NCBI GenBank assembly: GCA_026008535.1 | Contig: BRKX01000003.1 | Span: forward strand, 27,952,001-28,016,000 | DNA: 64,000 nucleotides | Direction: 5' to 3' | DNA from: Perilla frutescens | Lineage: Eukaryota; Streptophyta; Magnoliopsida; Lamiales; Lamiaceae | Part shown: piece by piece, positions 35,214 to 46,345 of the stretch | How the letters are laid out: each line of letters starts with the position of its first letter | How positions within the stretch are numbered: position 1 is the stretch's first letter | Program-made: the position numbers and the translations under genes | Notes under the pieces: model-generated | Seen by the model: the letters and a program-made list of their open reading frames with translations, nothing else | The model's database searches: none | What the model was told of the DNA's origin: nothing

Positions 35214-36145
35214 AACCTTAGTTCGAAATAGAGGCATTCCACTTGATATTTTTCCATTTTTAGAGAGAGAAATGGTGTTTATGCTTTGGAGCTTTGGATA
35301 TTGAAGAACAAGAAGTTTCTTGAAGAATTTTAATACAAGTTTTTGGGTTTTTTCTCCTCCTCTCTTATGTTTTTCTTTTATGTGATTTATTTCTCTATTT
35401 TGGTTATGGATAGCTAAATTTCTAGGCACCTAGGGTTTTGAGATTTGGTTTTGGATATGTGAATCAAATAGGGGTTTGTGCTTCTAATTTTCTATCATAA
35501 ATCAATGTTATGCTTGAATCTATGCTTGGATTGGCCATCCTAGGATAGAAATTTGTGTATGATTAGGTTTGAGAAAACTAATTGTGCATGGGTATTTGAT
35601 TTATAATCCCAATTTGGCATGAGATTGAGAAATTGGTGTTAAGTTGGTGTTCGTCAACTTGATTGAGCTTAATTTAAATTATATTTCACTTGAGCCCTAG
35701 AGATAGGGGAGTTGTGTTTAATTTAAAATGTCGTGGTTGCTTGAGAAATGACTTAGGCTATATTTGTGATCAAGTGTTGTTTAATTGGGAAATTTATGCA
35801 TGATCCCCCTAATTGATGATTGTATCATTGCCAAAGATCAAGTCCCTAGAGCCAATTTCTTTTAAGTGAATTTTACTTGAGTTTAATTCCCGTCTATTTC
35901 CTGTGTGTTGCTAATTTTGTTTAATCTTTGCGAAATTCCATCATTCTAGTTAAAAATCCAACCCAAATTTCGAATGGTTTGACTAGTGAAAATGTTCGAC
36001 ATGATGGTACTTGTATTCTCATTTGTGCAATTAGTTCCCCGTGTTCGACCCGATCTCCTATGCTCCGTATGTTCACTTGCATAAATGAGATTTGGTTAAT
36101 TAAAGCTTGTGTTGATTAAATTGTTGTGAAAGAAAAATCTCATCA

Positions 36146-37623
36146 TTGTTCATCGCAACAAGGAAATATTGGTTTTGTTGAATAAGCAAAAATCAACATG
36201 GACTTGAGTTCGAAATTGTTTGTATCAATATTTGGACCATCACTACTGTAAATATATCAATAGAATACGGGTATCCACTATTGTAATCCAGCTTCAAAAA
36301 CTATTGAAAAAAAAAATTTAAAAAAAATCGAGCGTACAATAGGCAATGCAACACCAAATGTACAAAAGATGATTTCAGTTGAAATACATTAGAATATAAA
36401 TATTAATATAGAATAAACTATTTTAAATGGTATATGAAAACGTTATCTATTATTTTGGTAAATAAATCTATCTAGTAATTTGATTCAAAAATATGGTAAA
36501 GTAGAAACATTAAGTTCAACCATGATATTAAACCAATTTTAAAGCAGTGAATTGTGTCGAATAATTCCACATTTCATTTGATTCGGTAATATTTTCTTTG
36601 ATGTGTCTTTGTAAACCAATCTAACAATTATTGTACATATAATTCTACGTAAGTAACGAAAATGAATAAATTTCAATAAAAAATATAATGATTCGAAATT
36701 CACAAACACACACACACACATATATATTCTTGTTGCACTTACGGTATAGGTGAAATTTTTAACTAATATTATGCTTAAATCTCATATATATATATATATA
36801 TATATATGTTATGTTTTATCAATCAATAAAACCAAGCTATAAATGCCAACTTCACACTCCATATTAATTAAGCGCCGCTACTCATGATTACACTCTAATT
36901 AATTCGACCAAAATTGGCCAAACAACACTTCAAATTTCTTGTTGCACTTTTTCATGTTTTCAATGTCAAATTTATAATTTTAATAATATTTATTACAAAA
37001 ATAAAAATTAATTGTAACATAAATAATAATACTCTACATTTATCACAAAAAATAGAATTAAAAAAGTATAAAACATAATTTTAAAAAAATCAACCACAAT
37101 ACTGAATTATTAATTGAAAAGTGAAAATTAAATATTAAAAATAATTATAAACCCTAACTGGGTAGGTGAACCCTAATAAGCAATCATAAAATTAAAAAAT
37201 AATAAGAAAAACTAATAATTTGAAAATGAAATAGGGAGTGTAACACAGAGAGTGCAACATCAAATTTCATTCATGAAATTTCATGTGAAACAACACGAGC
37301 TTGAATTAGAAGTCATTCTTATCCCGACATTACATGTGCCATAAGCACACCACACACACAGAATTTGTAAGAAAATAAATTAAAGCATATCAAAGAAGAA
37401 AAATTCAAAGATACAATATGTTATTTTCGATCTAGACCATCACAACAATATATATATACATATATATATATACAGATATATATATATATATATATAGTAT
37501 AGTTAAAAAGGGATAGACAAATGAAACCATGTTTATTTAATTTATTGTTAATATTACAAGCCGTGCTAGCTGAATACAAACTAGCTAGCTTGTTGATTAT
37601 TTATCTCACAAATCGATCAGAAG
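36146..37623. other. AT-rich intergenic DNA with microsatellites
   Basis: No transposon termini or coding signals recognised. Simple repeats: CA near 36706-36719, TA near 36784-36807 and several TA blocks at 37448-37497. The sequence is noticeably different in texture from the flanking retroelements, which suggests older host sequence around the peptide gene. Confidence 0.6.
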
Positions 37624-37827
37624 CTAGTCACAATCTATGAGTCCGGGTCCATGATTTAAATAATTGCATTCTTGATTACAAGTTCGATCGCAAAAAAACT
37701 TCATGTCAGTGCATATATCCATGCGTGCGTCATGGCATTTGCAGAATTTACTCTTATCCGCATTAATCATAGCAACTACCACAAACACCATCACAACCAC
37801 AAATCCAATTCTTGATGAGAATTTCAT
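37624..37827 (-). CDS. Secreted cysteine-rich small peptide (candidate host gene)
   Basis: A single-exon frame of 67 residues. I chose the ATG at 37827, not the upstream one at 37926, because a clean signal peptide begins there: MKFSSR, a Val/Phe-rich hydrophobic core, and a likely cleavage after INA (residue 23). The mature part is about 44 residues with seven Cys at positions 29, 31, 39, 46, 50, 54 and 66. C46-X3-C50-X3-C54 is a CX3CX3C triplet. Residues 31, 35 and 39 would form a second triplet, but residue 35 is Arg (CGC, one transition from TGC). It resembles the broad class of plant cysteine-rich peptides (defence or signalling, apoplastic), but I cannot name a family. A TATA-like CCATTATACATATATTT lies at 37875-37890 on minus. 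Codons look uninterrupted, unlike all transposon genes nearby. Confidence 0.6.
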   Translation of the reverse strand: MKFSSRIGFVVVMVFVVVAMINADKSKFCKCHDARMDICTDMKFFCDRTCNQECNYLNHGPGLIDCD

Positions 37828-37874
37828 ATTCTCCAATAATTTACGTACTACACAATTGTATTTGTATATGTGAA

Positions 37875-37890
37875 AAATATATGTATAATG
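37875..37890 (-). promoter_or_regulatory. Possible TATA region of the cysteine-rich peptide gene
   Basis: Minus reads CATTATACATATATTT, about 50-65 bp before the ATG. In such AT-rich DNA this is weak evidence. A short palindromic GGCGCGCGCC near 37902-37911 and a CA microsatellite (37909-37930) lie just upstream. Confidence 0.35.
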
Positions 37891-37930
37891 GATTAACGGG
37901 TGGCGCGCGCCCACACACACACACACACAT

Positions 37931-39423
37931 ATACAAGTTTCCTATTTGTTACTGTTCACCGAGAAGATATGATATCTTTAAATTTGTTCTAATCTAATGG
38001 ATTCTAATGGATTATTTGCTATTTAATGAGAGTGATATAATCTGAAGATATTTTCGAACTAATTCTTAAAGTAATTGAGTGTAATTATAACCTACCCATA
38101 AAAATAAATATCGTGCTTTTGTTTTAGCATTTTTACCTTGATAAAAAAAATGAAATCATATTAATTACCTAAAACAAAATTGTGCTACATCATTTTATTT
38201 ATTTTATGTATACACTTGGAGTAGGTATATTTCTAAATATAATCGCTCCCACATTTTGTTTTGATTTTCTGTTTCTTTTTTTTTAATTTTTTCTCTAAAA
38301 TATATATACCCTGAAATAGAATTATTGAATTTTAAAATTGAGTCGCCAGTGTCTCGTGCGGCCAAGTGCACTGCGCTCTCGTAATTAAATTTTTTTAAAA
38401 TAAATATATATCCTAAAATGGAATTCGCGAAACCTAAAATTTAAAGTGGATTTTTTTTTTTTGGATTTGGTGGTTCATGTAATACCATAAAACCTTACAA
38501 TTGGGCCCTATTAGGAAGTTCAATGATTAAGATTAGATATTATGATTAGGATTCCAATTTCGGAACCGCCAACATTAATCCTTCCACTTTAATGATATTT
38601 TTTGAATAAGATTAATGATTGGATTTATCACATAAGTTATATTAATATTTAATATTTTATATATTCCGTAACTATAATATGGTGATCTAATTCGACCGGA
38701 ATGAGAGATTCGATCTATTTATTATTTTGTTGTATTTATTTCAATCCAACAATTAAATAATTGGTTGGTAGCTTGTTATATTTAGCCCATAAAGTATTAT
38801 GATAAATTTAAGTCTTGTTCCTGCAGAGCATTAAATTTATTGAACGCTAATTAATTAATTTGTTGAATGTTTCCTTTGAATATTCACAATGATTTATGCC
38901 AAATTACATGATTATATTATATGTTTGGCTATGACGAAATATTCTGGATTATTAATTTGATAGTTATTATTTGCTTTAATTTATTTAATGCTGGACTGTT
39001 AATCACCAAATTAGTTTGATCGGAAAGTTTAATAAATTTTTAATCGTAGACTTATTTTCAATTATCCATAATAATGTGATACTTCATTTAAATAATTTTA
39101 AATTATGGGTAATTTAATTTCATAATTATAAGACACATAAAAATAACTGAAAGGTTGATTAAACGTTCTTATAATTTATGAATATAAAAGTGGTAATTGA
39201 TATATCATGTTCTAACTATTTTGGATATCCTAACAAAATGGTTTAAAGTTATAATGTTCGATTATCAAATTATGGTGAATTTACAAGCATCATTATGATT
39301 ATGATTATATATTGTTGTATCACTCGAAGGAGAGCATCAACATACATTTTTTTTATTTATAAATCATGAATCTATTTAAAGTAACTCAAATCATTAATAT
39401 AGAAAAGTTATATTATCATTGCA
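37931..39423. other. AT-rich intergenic DNA
   Basis: No genes, termini or tandem arrays recognised. There are a few poly-T or poly-A tracts (near 38278 and 38449). Confidence 0.55.
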
Positions 39424-39549
39424 ATGCCCACTCCTGTCGCTCTTCATTCGCATGCTTCATCAGTTCCAATATATAATGGATTGAAATTTTCTGATTGGTG
39501 TGAACAAATCCGATTTCACCTTGGTGTTTTGGATTTTGATTCGTCACTT
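39424..39549 (+). pseudogene. Copia gag N-terminal fossil
   Basis: Reading from the ATG at 39424 gives 41 codons that include the sequence VPIYNGLKFSDWCEQIRFHL and then GVLDFDSSL before TGA at 39547. This matches the start of plant Ty1/copia gag (the typical form is NGLNFSDWxEQVQFHLGVLDLD). No other part of that element is visible, and the DNA downstream belongs to a gypsy LTR. A longer minus-strand ORF (39416-39853) is only its antisense shadow. Confidence 0.65.
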
Positions 39550-42024
39550 TGAAATTACGCACTCCGTATAAAGTATCAGTTCTGCAAACGTTCACACAAA
39601 AGTACTTGAACATTGATAGATAAAGTTTACAATAATGTGCAAGAACGCTAGTGTGGCTTGATGTACTTGAGAGAGAGATTGGAGAAAAGAGAGGTGAGGA
39701 GAGAGAGATTGGTCGGGAGAGAGAGAGTGAGATCTTGGAGAGAGCTGCTCTGCCTCCGATCACCTGCACCCCTGAGCCACCGTCGGATTCCGACCGCCGT
39801 CTCCGGAGCACCCGTCGCCGCCTCCACACAGCTGCTGCATTCCGATTTCTCATTTTGGTTCGTTTCTTCTCCTTTAGAGTTGGAATTTTAATATGTCGTG
39901 TATCATTAAGTTCTCTTCGTTTCTTCTTTTGATGTCGATGTCATCCGGTGGCCGAAAACGGGCCAGATTGTCAGAAAACAGAAATTACTCCGGTGACCGA
40001 TAATATTCGGTATTTTGCTATTGGGGCCTTTTCGAGGTGCCAAATCGAAAAAGTTTCAACTCAAAAGTTGTCTAAAATATTATTTTACGTTGGGATAATA
40101 TATCATTGAAATTTATTTTTGAGTATCTCGTTATTTGAATTTTTACCTAAAATGTTAAAGTTGTTCGTGTTTTATTTTAAAATTAAAGATTGTCGGAAAA
40201 ATACCAAATGTATAAGGTTGATTTCTATTATGATAAGAGTTGTCCTTGTCATTGGATTTTGGTAAAAAAATGTCGAAAAAGGGTAAAGTCAACGGGGTGT
40301 TGTCTTTCGCCAATCTTTTGACTTGGCCGATCTTAAACTATTGTTTTAAGCATGTTTCAAGTTTGTGCCGAGTCGATTAGAAATGTCTAAAGTCATGCAA
40401 TCCATATAGGAGTGATAGTCAAGGAATTCCATTTTTGTGATTTTGGGTTTTAGGTTCTTCGTATAGATCACTAAGTCGATAATTGACTTTTGTAGGACAA
40501 CCGAAACCCCGAAGGAATCAAGGAAGGGAGTTACAGCCTGTTGCTTTACCTCGAGAGTAGTGATCAAGGTGGGTAATACTATACTCATCTATGGTTTGAG
40601 CTAGTAAGCTCTAGAAGGATGATAGGGAAAATTGAAATATCCAATGAAATATTTTTATGCTCTGGCTGATTAGTCTCCGTACAAGAAAATTATTATGCTA
40701 TGGAATTGATGATGTGAATTGTTATTTGAGCTCTTGACTATGATATGTTATGAATATTAGTATGATGTGATATGATATGGCTTTTTTATATGAGATATAT
40801 ATAATCATGATCATATGATTGACTTTTGGGAATTGATATTATGATAAGGAAGCTTGCATAGTGTTGTGTCCAAATTTGACTCCACACGCGAGACTATTTT
40901 GATCCGGACTCCCGCAATAGGACGGGGTCAATTGTAGGGCAGTGAGCTAACTCGGGTCGTGTCTCTCGAGGAAAGCATCATGTGGGTGATTATCTTTCTA
41001 TGCCATAATTGTTGTGAAGCACAATAAAATAAAATACATCCTAAACATTCTAACAAGGGGAAGGAAAGTTATATTAATCTAACTAATTAAAGAAAGTAAA
41101 ATTAACTAATTGCACCACCAAACACAAAGATAGAGGATAGGATTATGAGAAGAGCATTAGGGTGTGATTCTCTCAATGGCTTATCTCTATGCTTAGTTCA
41201 AGTTGGTAATGCTAAAATTACACATTCAATAGACCATCTCAAAAGGCTTAATGTCAATTACTGTCACCGTCTATCAATTAAGCCCCTTTTAGCTATATCA
41301 AATGAGCAAGATTAACATATTAGGCTTAGGAACCCCATCCACCTAACGTCGAAGGAACCAATTTCGGGATTTAGAATCACAATCAAGACTCCTCTAAATC
41401 CTAACAATGCTCAAGTAGTGATCAAGTACTCTCACATGAAAAGGCACGATTCCAACAACAACAACCAACAATAACAAGCATAGATCAAAACCAAATCAAT
41501 TATACATCCCCTAATGTAGAAATTCGCCCAACACCATGCTCAAAACAACATAAACATCATAAAAGTCATTTATTCAACAACCAAAAGATAAAATCCATAC
41601 AACTTATACAATATTGTTTGTTGTCTCGAGAGTCTTGGGACAAATCCCCACAAATGGGCTAAAGCTAAAAGGAAAGGAAATACCAAATCGGAGCTTCCTC
41701 GTCCAAGCTTAGCTTCCGCGGATGGCTTGAAGTCGGATCCCTCTTCTCGGGCCGTCATCAAACCGGAGTCTCTCCACCAATCTTAGCTTCCGCGGATGTC
41801 TTGGTGTTGGGCTCCTTTTCTCGGGTCTTCCTCCTTGAGCTCTAGCCCTTTGCCTCTTCTCCTCCTCCTTTCTCTTTCTTTGACTCGGTGGTGGTGGTGG
41901 TGAAGGTGAAGAAAAGTGGTGGGAGAAGTGGTGAAGATGGAAAGATGGAAAATTAAAATGAGAGAGATGGGTGTGTGATGATAGGTGAATGAATGATGGA
42001 AGGGGAGAAGCCCCTTTTTGTTTC

Positions 42025-42027
<3 letters not shown>

Positions 42028-42053
<26 letters not shown>
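42028..42053. repeat. GA microsatellite
   Basis: An uninterrupted GA run in the leader region of the solo LTR, reading CT on the presumed sense (minus) strand. Confidence 0.85.
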
Positions 42054-42055
<2 letters not shown>

Positions 42056-42119
42056 GATGGGAGTTGGTAGTTAAAAAGGTGTAGTGGTTAGGGAAAGATC
42101 GGACAAAATCTGCGTGAAA

Positions 42120-42275
42120 AACTGGGCTGGAATGCACCCCGCGCGCCCGCGGGACGCCCCGCGCCCGCGGGGTTTGGAGGTCGCCCGCCCGCGGAAGTCC
42201 GCGCGCTCGCGGGGTCTCTCCGCCGAGAGGGGAGTCGCGCGGTCGCGCGTCCCGCACAGTCGCGCACCCTGACAA
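42120..42275 (-). repeat. GC-rich array in the solo LTR
   Basis: Many CGCGGG/CCCGCG words: GCGCGCCCGCGGGACGCC, CGCCCGCCCGCGG, CCGCGCGCTCGCGGGG, GTCGCGCGGTCGCGCG. This is the most GC-rich stretch of the window. In minus orientation it precedes the CT-rich leader, as the Athila block precedes its TATA box. ORFs crossing it in several frames reflect composition. Confidence 0.65.
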
Positions 42276-42679
42276 ATCTGTCTTCGGCAGCTTCCACGGT
42301 TTTGGCTCGTTTTCCCTTGTTTCTTGGCCGATTGGCCCGATTCAACTTGCCACGCGCTCCATATTCGATTCTCTATCTTTTCATTGTCTTGAATCCCTCA
42401 AATTTTGCAGTCATTTATCCTCCATTTTCTCAAGATATTATGCAAATCTACACGACTCACCAAAAGAGCAAAAGTGAAGGAAATAACATAAAAATCACAC
42501 AAAAACAAGGGAGAAACACCTACTAGAGATGTTAAAATCCTAAGATAAAATAGGACAAATATACACTAAACACATAGTAAATGATGCCTTATAGCTTGAT
42601 GGTAGTATCATCTATAGCAATGAGACTATGGTATTCATTGATGAATTAGACCTAGATGATTTATTCTAGGATATGATCC

Positions 42680-42687
42680 ATTATAAC
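42680..42687. repeat. Left 8-bp target duplication of the hAT-like element
   Basis: ATTATAAC, repeated at 44802-44809. An 8-bp duplication is the hallmark of hAT insertion. Confidence 0.85.
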
Positions 42688-42702
42688 TAGGGCTTTATAC
42701 GA

Positions 42703-42945
42703 GCCGAGTCGAGCCGAGTACCACCAGGCTCGAGCTCAGCTCATTTAGATATTCGTGAGCTCGAGCTCGAGCTCGAGTTCGACTTGAGCTTTGAACTCGG
42801 GCTCGACAGGAAAAAATCGAGCTTGAGCTCAGCTCGAGTTCGACTCGGGCTCGACTCGATTATTTAAAATTCGAGCCCGAACTCGAGTTTTGCTCGAGCT
42901 TGACTCGATTATTTAAAATTCAAGGCTCGAGCTCAAGCTCGGTCC
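42703..42945. repeat. Left subterminal GAGCTCG array
   Basis: Dense GAGCTCG, GCTCGAGC and CGACTCG words, palindromic in themselves, with two copies of CTCGATTATTTAAAATTC about 50-55 bp apart. Subterminal repeats of hAT elements are transposase binding sites in known cases. Confidence 0.75.
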
Positions 42946-43184
42946 CGTCACAATTATATTATTATAAGTCATAAGCCATATCATATTCCAATATATTAAG
43001 ATAATTTATAAATCAATAATTCTATATTATTTAAAAGACTACTAATTCTTAATTTTTAATTATTATTCTTAGTTTAGCTTATTTAACGTTAGTCTTAATT
43101 TTTGTTAATTTTTTATTAACTAATAGAAACTATAGAAATATAAACTATATACTGTAATACAAATTGTATATATAAATAAAAATG

Positions 43185-44110
43185 TAAGATTAACTATATG
43201 ACATTTGTGCTAAGTACTAAGAAATAAGAATATTTTTAATCTTGAATATTTGATTTCTTAATTTTGATAACAAATTTTTGAGAAATTATTATGTTTTCAA
43301 TATCATTTATTTCATTTAATATTTCTTTTTTAATGAATTGAGAATGATTATTTTGTCAATATTAGTCTTAATTTTTGTTAATTTTCTTTTTCCCTTTTAT
43401 TGCTATGTACATTTTAACTAATATCAACTATATACTATAATAGACTTATTGCTATGTACATTTTAACTAATATCAACTATATACTATAATAGACATTAGT
43501 TTATATAACTAAGTGTTTAAGATTAACTACATAACATTGGTGCTAAGAATATTGTTACTATTGAACATTTGATTAGTTTTAATTTGTGTTAATTTCAATT
43601 TTTCTTTATTACTTTGTTACTTTTGATAATATTAATTTATCATCATTGATTTAATTTCATGTATTAATATTTAATTATGAGTATTATTTGCCAAGTTGTC
43701 AATATTAATCTTAATTTGTAAATTTCATTTTTCCTTTACTACTTTACGCAAATTATAAATTTATAATTTATTACTTATAACTTATATTCTTATAAGTTAT
43801 ACTAATAATCTAAGATGGACTATAATCTATTTTTTTCCACATGTTATATATATTCTTATAAGCCAATGACTATATACTAGAATACTAATCGATAGAAGAT
43901 AATATATATAACTAAGAGTTTAAGATTAACTATATAACATTAATACTAAGAATATTATTACTTTTGAACATTTGATTAGTTATAATTTTTGTTAATTTTC
44001 CTTTTCCTTTATTATTATTTTTTTACTTTCGATAATATTAGTTTAATATTATTCATAATTTCTGTTATTACTTAGTATTTATTATTGAGAGTTCAATTTC
44101 TTAATTTTGA
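43185..44110. repeat. Long degenerate repeats in the hAT-like interior
   Basis: TAAGATTAACTA, then ACAT, TGCTAAG-like and GAATATT words, recurs at 43185, 43518 and 43921 (spacing about 333 and 403 bp), with matching downstream sequence such as TTGATTAGTTTTAATTT. In addition a near-perfect 49-bp tandem duplication starts at 43399 and 43448 (ATTGCTATGTACATTTTAAC). Confidence 0.65.
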
Positions 44111-44140
44111 TAATATTAATATAATATCATTTCACATTTC

Positions 44141-44141
44141 A

Positions 44142-44183
<42 letters not shown>

Positions 44184-44195
44184 TATTATTATTAT
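44141..44195. repeat. ATT microsatellite
   Basis: A TTA run with one interruption (ACTATTATT), inside the hAT-like element. Confidence 0.85.
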
Positions 44196-44449
44196 GTAAG
44201 ATTGTAAATAAGATAACTATATTATATATAAATATATAATATGTATATATATATACACACAGTTCATTAGTTTGTCTATTTGTGTATATAATTGCTACTC
44301 TTGATCATTGATTTCTTAATTTTAATAATATTAGTTCACTAGTTAATACCGTTAATTTCATTTTATTTTAAATACGAAGTATTAATTTGACAAAAGTTAC
44401 AATATAAATAAATAATATTTTAAAAATTACAAAAATAGTATGTGTCTTG

Positions 44450-44790
44450 AGTTCTAAATCGAATAGCTCACAAGCCCGACTCGAGCTCGGCTTGTTTAAG
44501 TCTTCACGAGCTAGATTCGTGATACAGCTCGCGAGCCAGGCTCGAGATCGGCTCATTTAACTACTCGCGAGCATGCTCGCGAGACAGTTCATGATACGAC
44601 TCGTTAAAAAGCTCAAGAACCTCACGAGCCGAGTTAGCTCGTGAGCTCAACCAGCTAAGCTCGAGCTCGGCTCGAGAAAATGGCGAGCTCATTTAGCAGG
44701 CTCGAGTTCGGCTCGTTTAATAAACAAGTCAGTCTCCAATGAGCTTTTTTTGAGCCGATACCCGAGTATCTCGCGAGTAGTTTGGCTCAT
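44450..44790. repeat. Right subterminal GAGCTCG array
   Basis: The counterpart of the left array in inverted orientation, with GCTCGAG, CTCGCGAG and GAGCTCG words up to the right TIR. Confidence 0.75.
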
Positions 44791-45060
44791 TTCCAGCCCT
44801 AATTATAACAAATTAAATGTTGATGATGACTGATTATCTATGGGTTGTAACCTTCGGGTTACTAGGTTGTGGCTTTTGGGTCACTAGGTTGTAGTCTTTT
44901 GATCACTATGGAGTCACACCTGGGTAACCCCCTTGCATACTCAGAATCACTGTTGGGTAAACCCCTCGCATACTAGGTGGGATATTTGAGGTGACCTCTC
45001 TCTTATCGTATGCATTATCGTATGCATGCCTCAGGGTGCAATAGATATCATATTTTGCAG

Positions 45061-45096
45061 ATATGGGAGGGGCTTTCGCATTTTTGCTTCCCATAT
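45061..45096 (+). other. Conserved LTR hairpin, copy D
   Basis: ATATGGGAGG (45061-45070) pairs with CTTCCCATAT (45087-45096). Relative to C (ATATGGAGAG / CTCTCCATAT) two stem positions have changed on both arms so that pairing is kept, plus one G-U pair. Confidence 0.65.
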
Positions 45097-46159
45097 ACTG
45101 TCAGTTGGTGTTGGATATTTCTAAAACTTTTTTCAAAGCTTTCTTATAAAATCCCACTGAGTGAATTAATACACATGCCCTCTTTTTCAATGATCTTTCA
45201 GGTTGAACTATAGGAGGTCGTTGGTGACTGTGAAGTGGGTTTCCTGTTGAGATTATATTATGCTACTATATAATTATCCCCAATATGTTTTCTTGCTACT
45301 TTGATAAATTATGATATTTTTACTATGGTTACTATTATTCTGCTACTCTGATTCTGAACTATATTGAGGTCTAGTTATAGCATGTTCTTATGCTTTTACT
45401 ATATGATGCCAATATGATTAATCTAAGGGGGAGAAAGCCCCATCTTTGTTATACCTATTTGTTTATTTATTTTAGCCAATGGAACAACCTCTTTTGTTTC
45501 ACATGTTGGCTACTGTTGTAACATCCATCCCAATAAAATAAATGAAAAATATAAGGTAATGTAAAAAATGTGGATGAATTGTCTCTTTGTAAAAATAGAA
45601 ATATATATTATGTATTAAAAAGTGTTAACGTTAAAAATTTAGATTAACATGTGGTACATTTAAAATGATCGATAATTATAAAATATAATTTACTAATAAA
45701 GAAATTATTACTTTCTTTGTAGAAAAATTCTAAGACTATCTAGATAAATTTGAATACACACCTATAACATCTAAGCAGCAAATATAGTAAAATAAGCCTT
45801 TGCCCACCCTCCTCACAGGTCGTCATCCATGTAAACATTTCTCAGGACTTGTTGGAGCTTTAACCATTCATATGTCGATGCACCACACATTATCACTTTC
45901 ACCTACAATGCACAAACTACATCAGCTAAAGCTCAGTAAGCAGAAATCATGCACATGCATGTTCACTGACATCACAACACGTGCAAGACACAACACACCA
46001 CAAATGTGGAATGCTCGTGTATAAAATCCTTTCATGCCATCTCAAAAGCATTTTTAACGTTTAGGAACTTGGCTCCCTTCACCAGACACCAACATGAGTC
46101 ATGAGCTCATAATATAATCAATATCACTTGGCCAGAATGTGATTAGTGCACTCATGTGG

Positions 46160-46345
46160 CTCATCCTTCCTGGACCCCAAGGGACATGCCCCCTGCCTGT
46201 TCCCTTTGATCCCACATGAAAGTCATCCCACATCAGCCACTCATCACCTCAATGGTGTAGTCGAAGTGGACCATCCTCCCTGGACCCCAAGGGACACGCC
46301 CATGCCTGTTCCCTTTGATCCCACATAGAAGTCATCCCACTCGAG
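46160..46345. repeat. Tandem 110-bp duplication in the solo LTR
   Basis: CCTGGACCCCAAGGGACA at about 46170 recurs at about 46280, followed in both by TGCCTGTTCCCTTTGATCCC and AGTCATCCCAC. The period is 110 bp. Confidence 0.85.

Larger units (their letters stand above)
24443..36145 (+). mobile_element. Athila-like Ty3/gypsy element with truncated 5' LTR
   Basis: The order is 5' LTR remnant (24443-24534), primer site, gag-protease (24673-27512), RT-RNase H, integrase to 30148, spacer with GC block, env-like ORF (31544-33282), noncoding tail, polypurine tract and 3' LTR (34711-36145). Athila assignment rests on the TGGCGCCGTTGCCGGGGA primer site, the gag sequence (NNFELKPGLIAMVSQNQFGG), pol without a chromodomain, and the second ORF. 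Frameshifts near 25730 and 29295 and about ten stops inactivate it. With only about 92 bp of 5' LTR left, its promoter and R region are gone on that side. Confidence 0.93.
34711..36145 (+). mobile_element. 3' LTR of the Athila-like element
   Basis: The 1,435-bp repeat starts TGACATGCTCG and ends ATCTCATCA. It contains a GC-rich block (34905-35140), a TATA box GTATAAATACC (35203-35213) and a T-rich R/U5 region. Its last 92 bp equal the 5' remnant. No matching 5-bp target duplication can be tested, because the left flank is lost. Confidence 0.88.
40862..42572 (-). mobile_element. Solo LTR inside D (1.7 kb, TSD CATAG)
   Basis: It starts TGTTGTGTCC on plus and ends ACTAAACA. CATAG flanks it at 40857-40861 and 42573-42577, and D resumes immediately (TAAATGATGCC). 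Orientation is judged minus from the order GC block, CT-rich leader and U5-like GACCCGAGTTAGCTCACTGC near the left end. That order and a 5-bp duplication fit a gypsy (Athila/Tat-type) LTR. No internal region remains, so it is a solo LTR produced by LTR-LTR recombination. Confidence 0.8.
42688..44801. mobile_element. Non-autonomous hAT-like transposon with GAGCTCG-rich ends
   Basis: The 2,114-bp element has short imperfect TIRs: TAGGGCTTTATACGAGCC at the left and, inverted, TAGGGCTGGAAATGAGCC at the right (14 of 18 match). An 8-bp target duplication flanks it. About 250 bp of GAGCTCG/CGAGCTC repeats lie inside the left end and about 340 bp inside the right end. The interior (42950-44450) is extremely AT-rich with no transposase ORF and contains degenerate long repeats. 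The hAT superfamily is inferred from duplication length and TIR form. Confidence 0.82.

Noticed and set aside
34883..35231. Overlapping Arg-rich ORFs in the Athila LTR
   Set aside because: Products of the GC-rich repeat block; three frames are open because stop codons are rare in GC-rich sequence.
24443..36145. Possibility that the Athila element simply inserted into the G1 LTR
   Set aside because: A simple insertion would leave a 5-bp duplication and the rest of the G1 LTR on the right side; neither is present and the Athila 5' LTR is truncated, so a deletion joint fits better.
37812..37997. Plus-strand ORF overlapping the cysteine-rich peptide start
   Set aside because: Antisense overlap that includes the CA microsatellite; it has no signal or domain, whereas the minus frame has a clear signal peptide and Cys spacing.
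39416..39853. A 145-codon minus-strand ORF with Arg- and Ser-rich stretches
   Set aside because: It runs antisense to the copia gag fossil and through a GA-rich, GC-skewed tract; no domain is recognisable.
41709..42275. A 188-codon minus-strand ORF in the solo LTR
   Set aside because: Low-complexity Arg/Pro/Ser/His translation of the GC array and the CT microsatellite; it lies wholly within an LTR.
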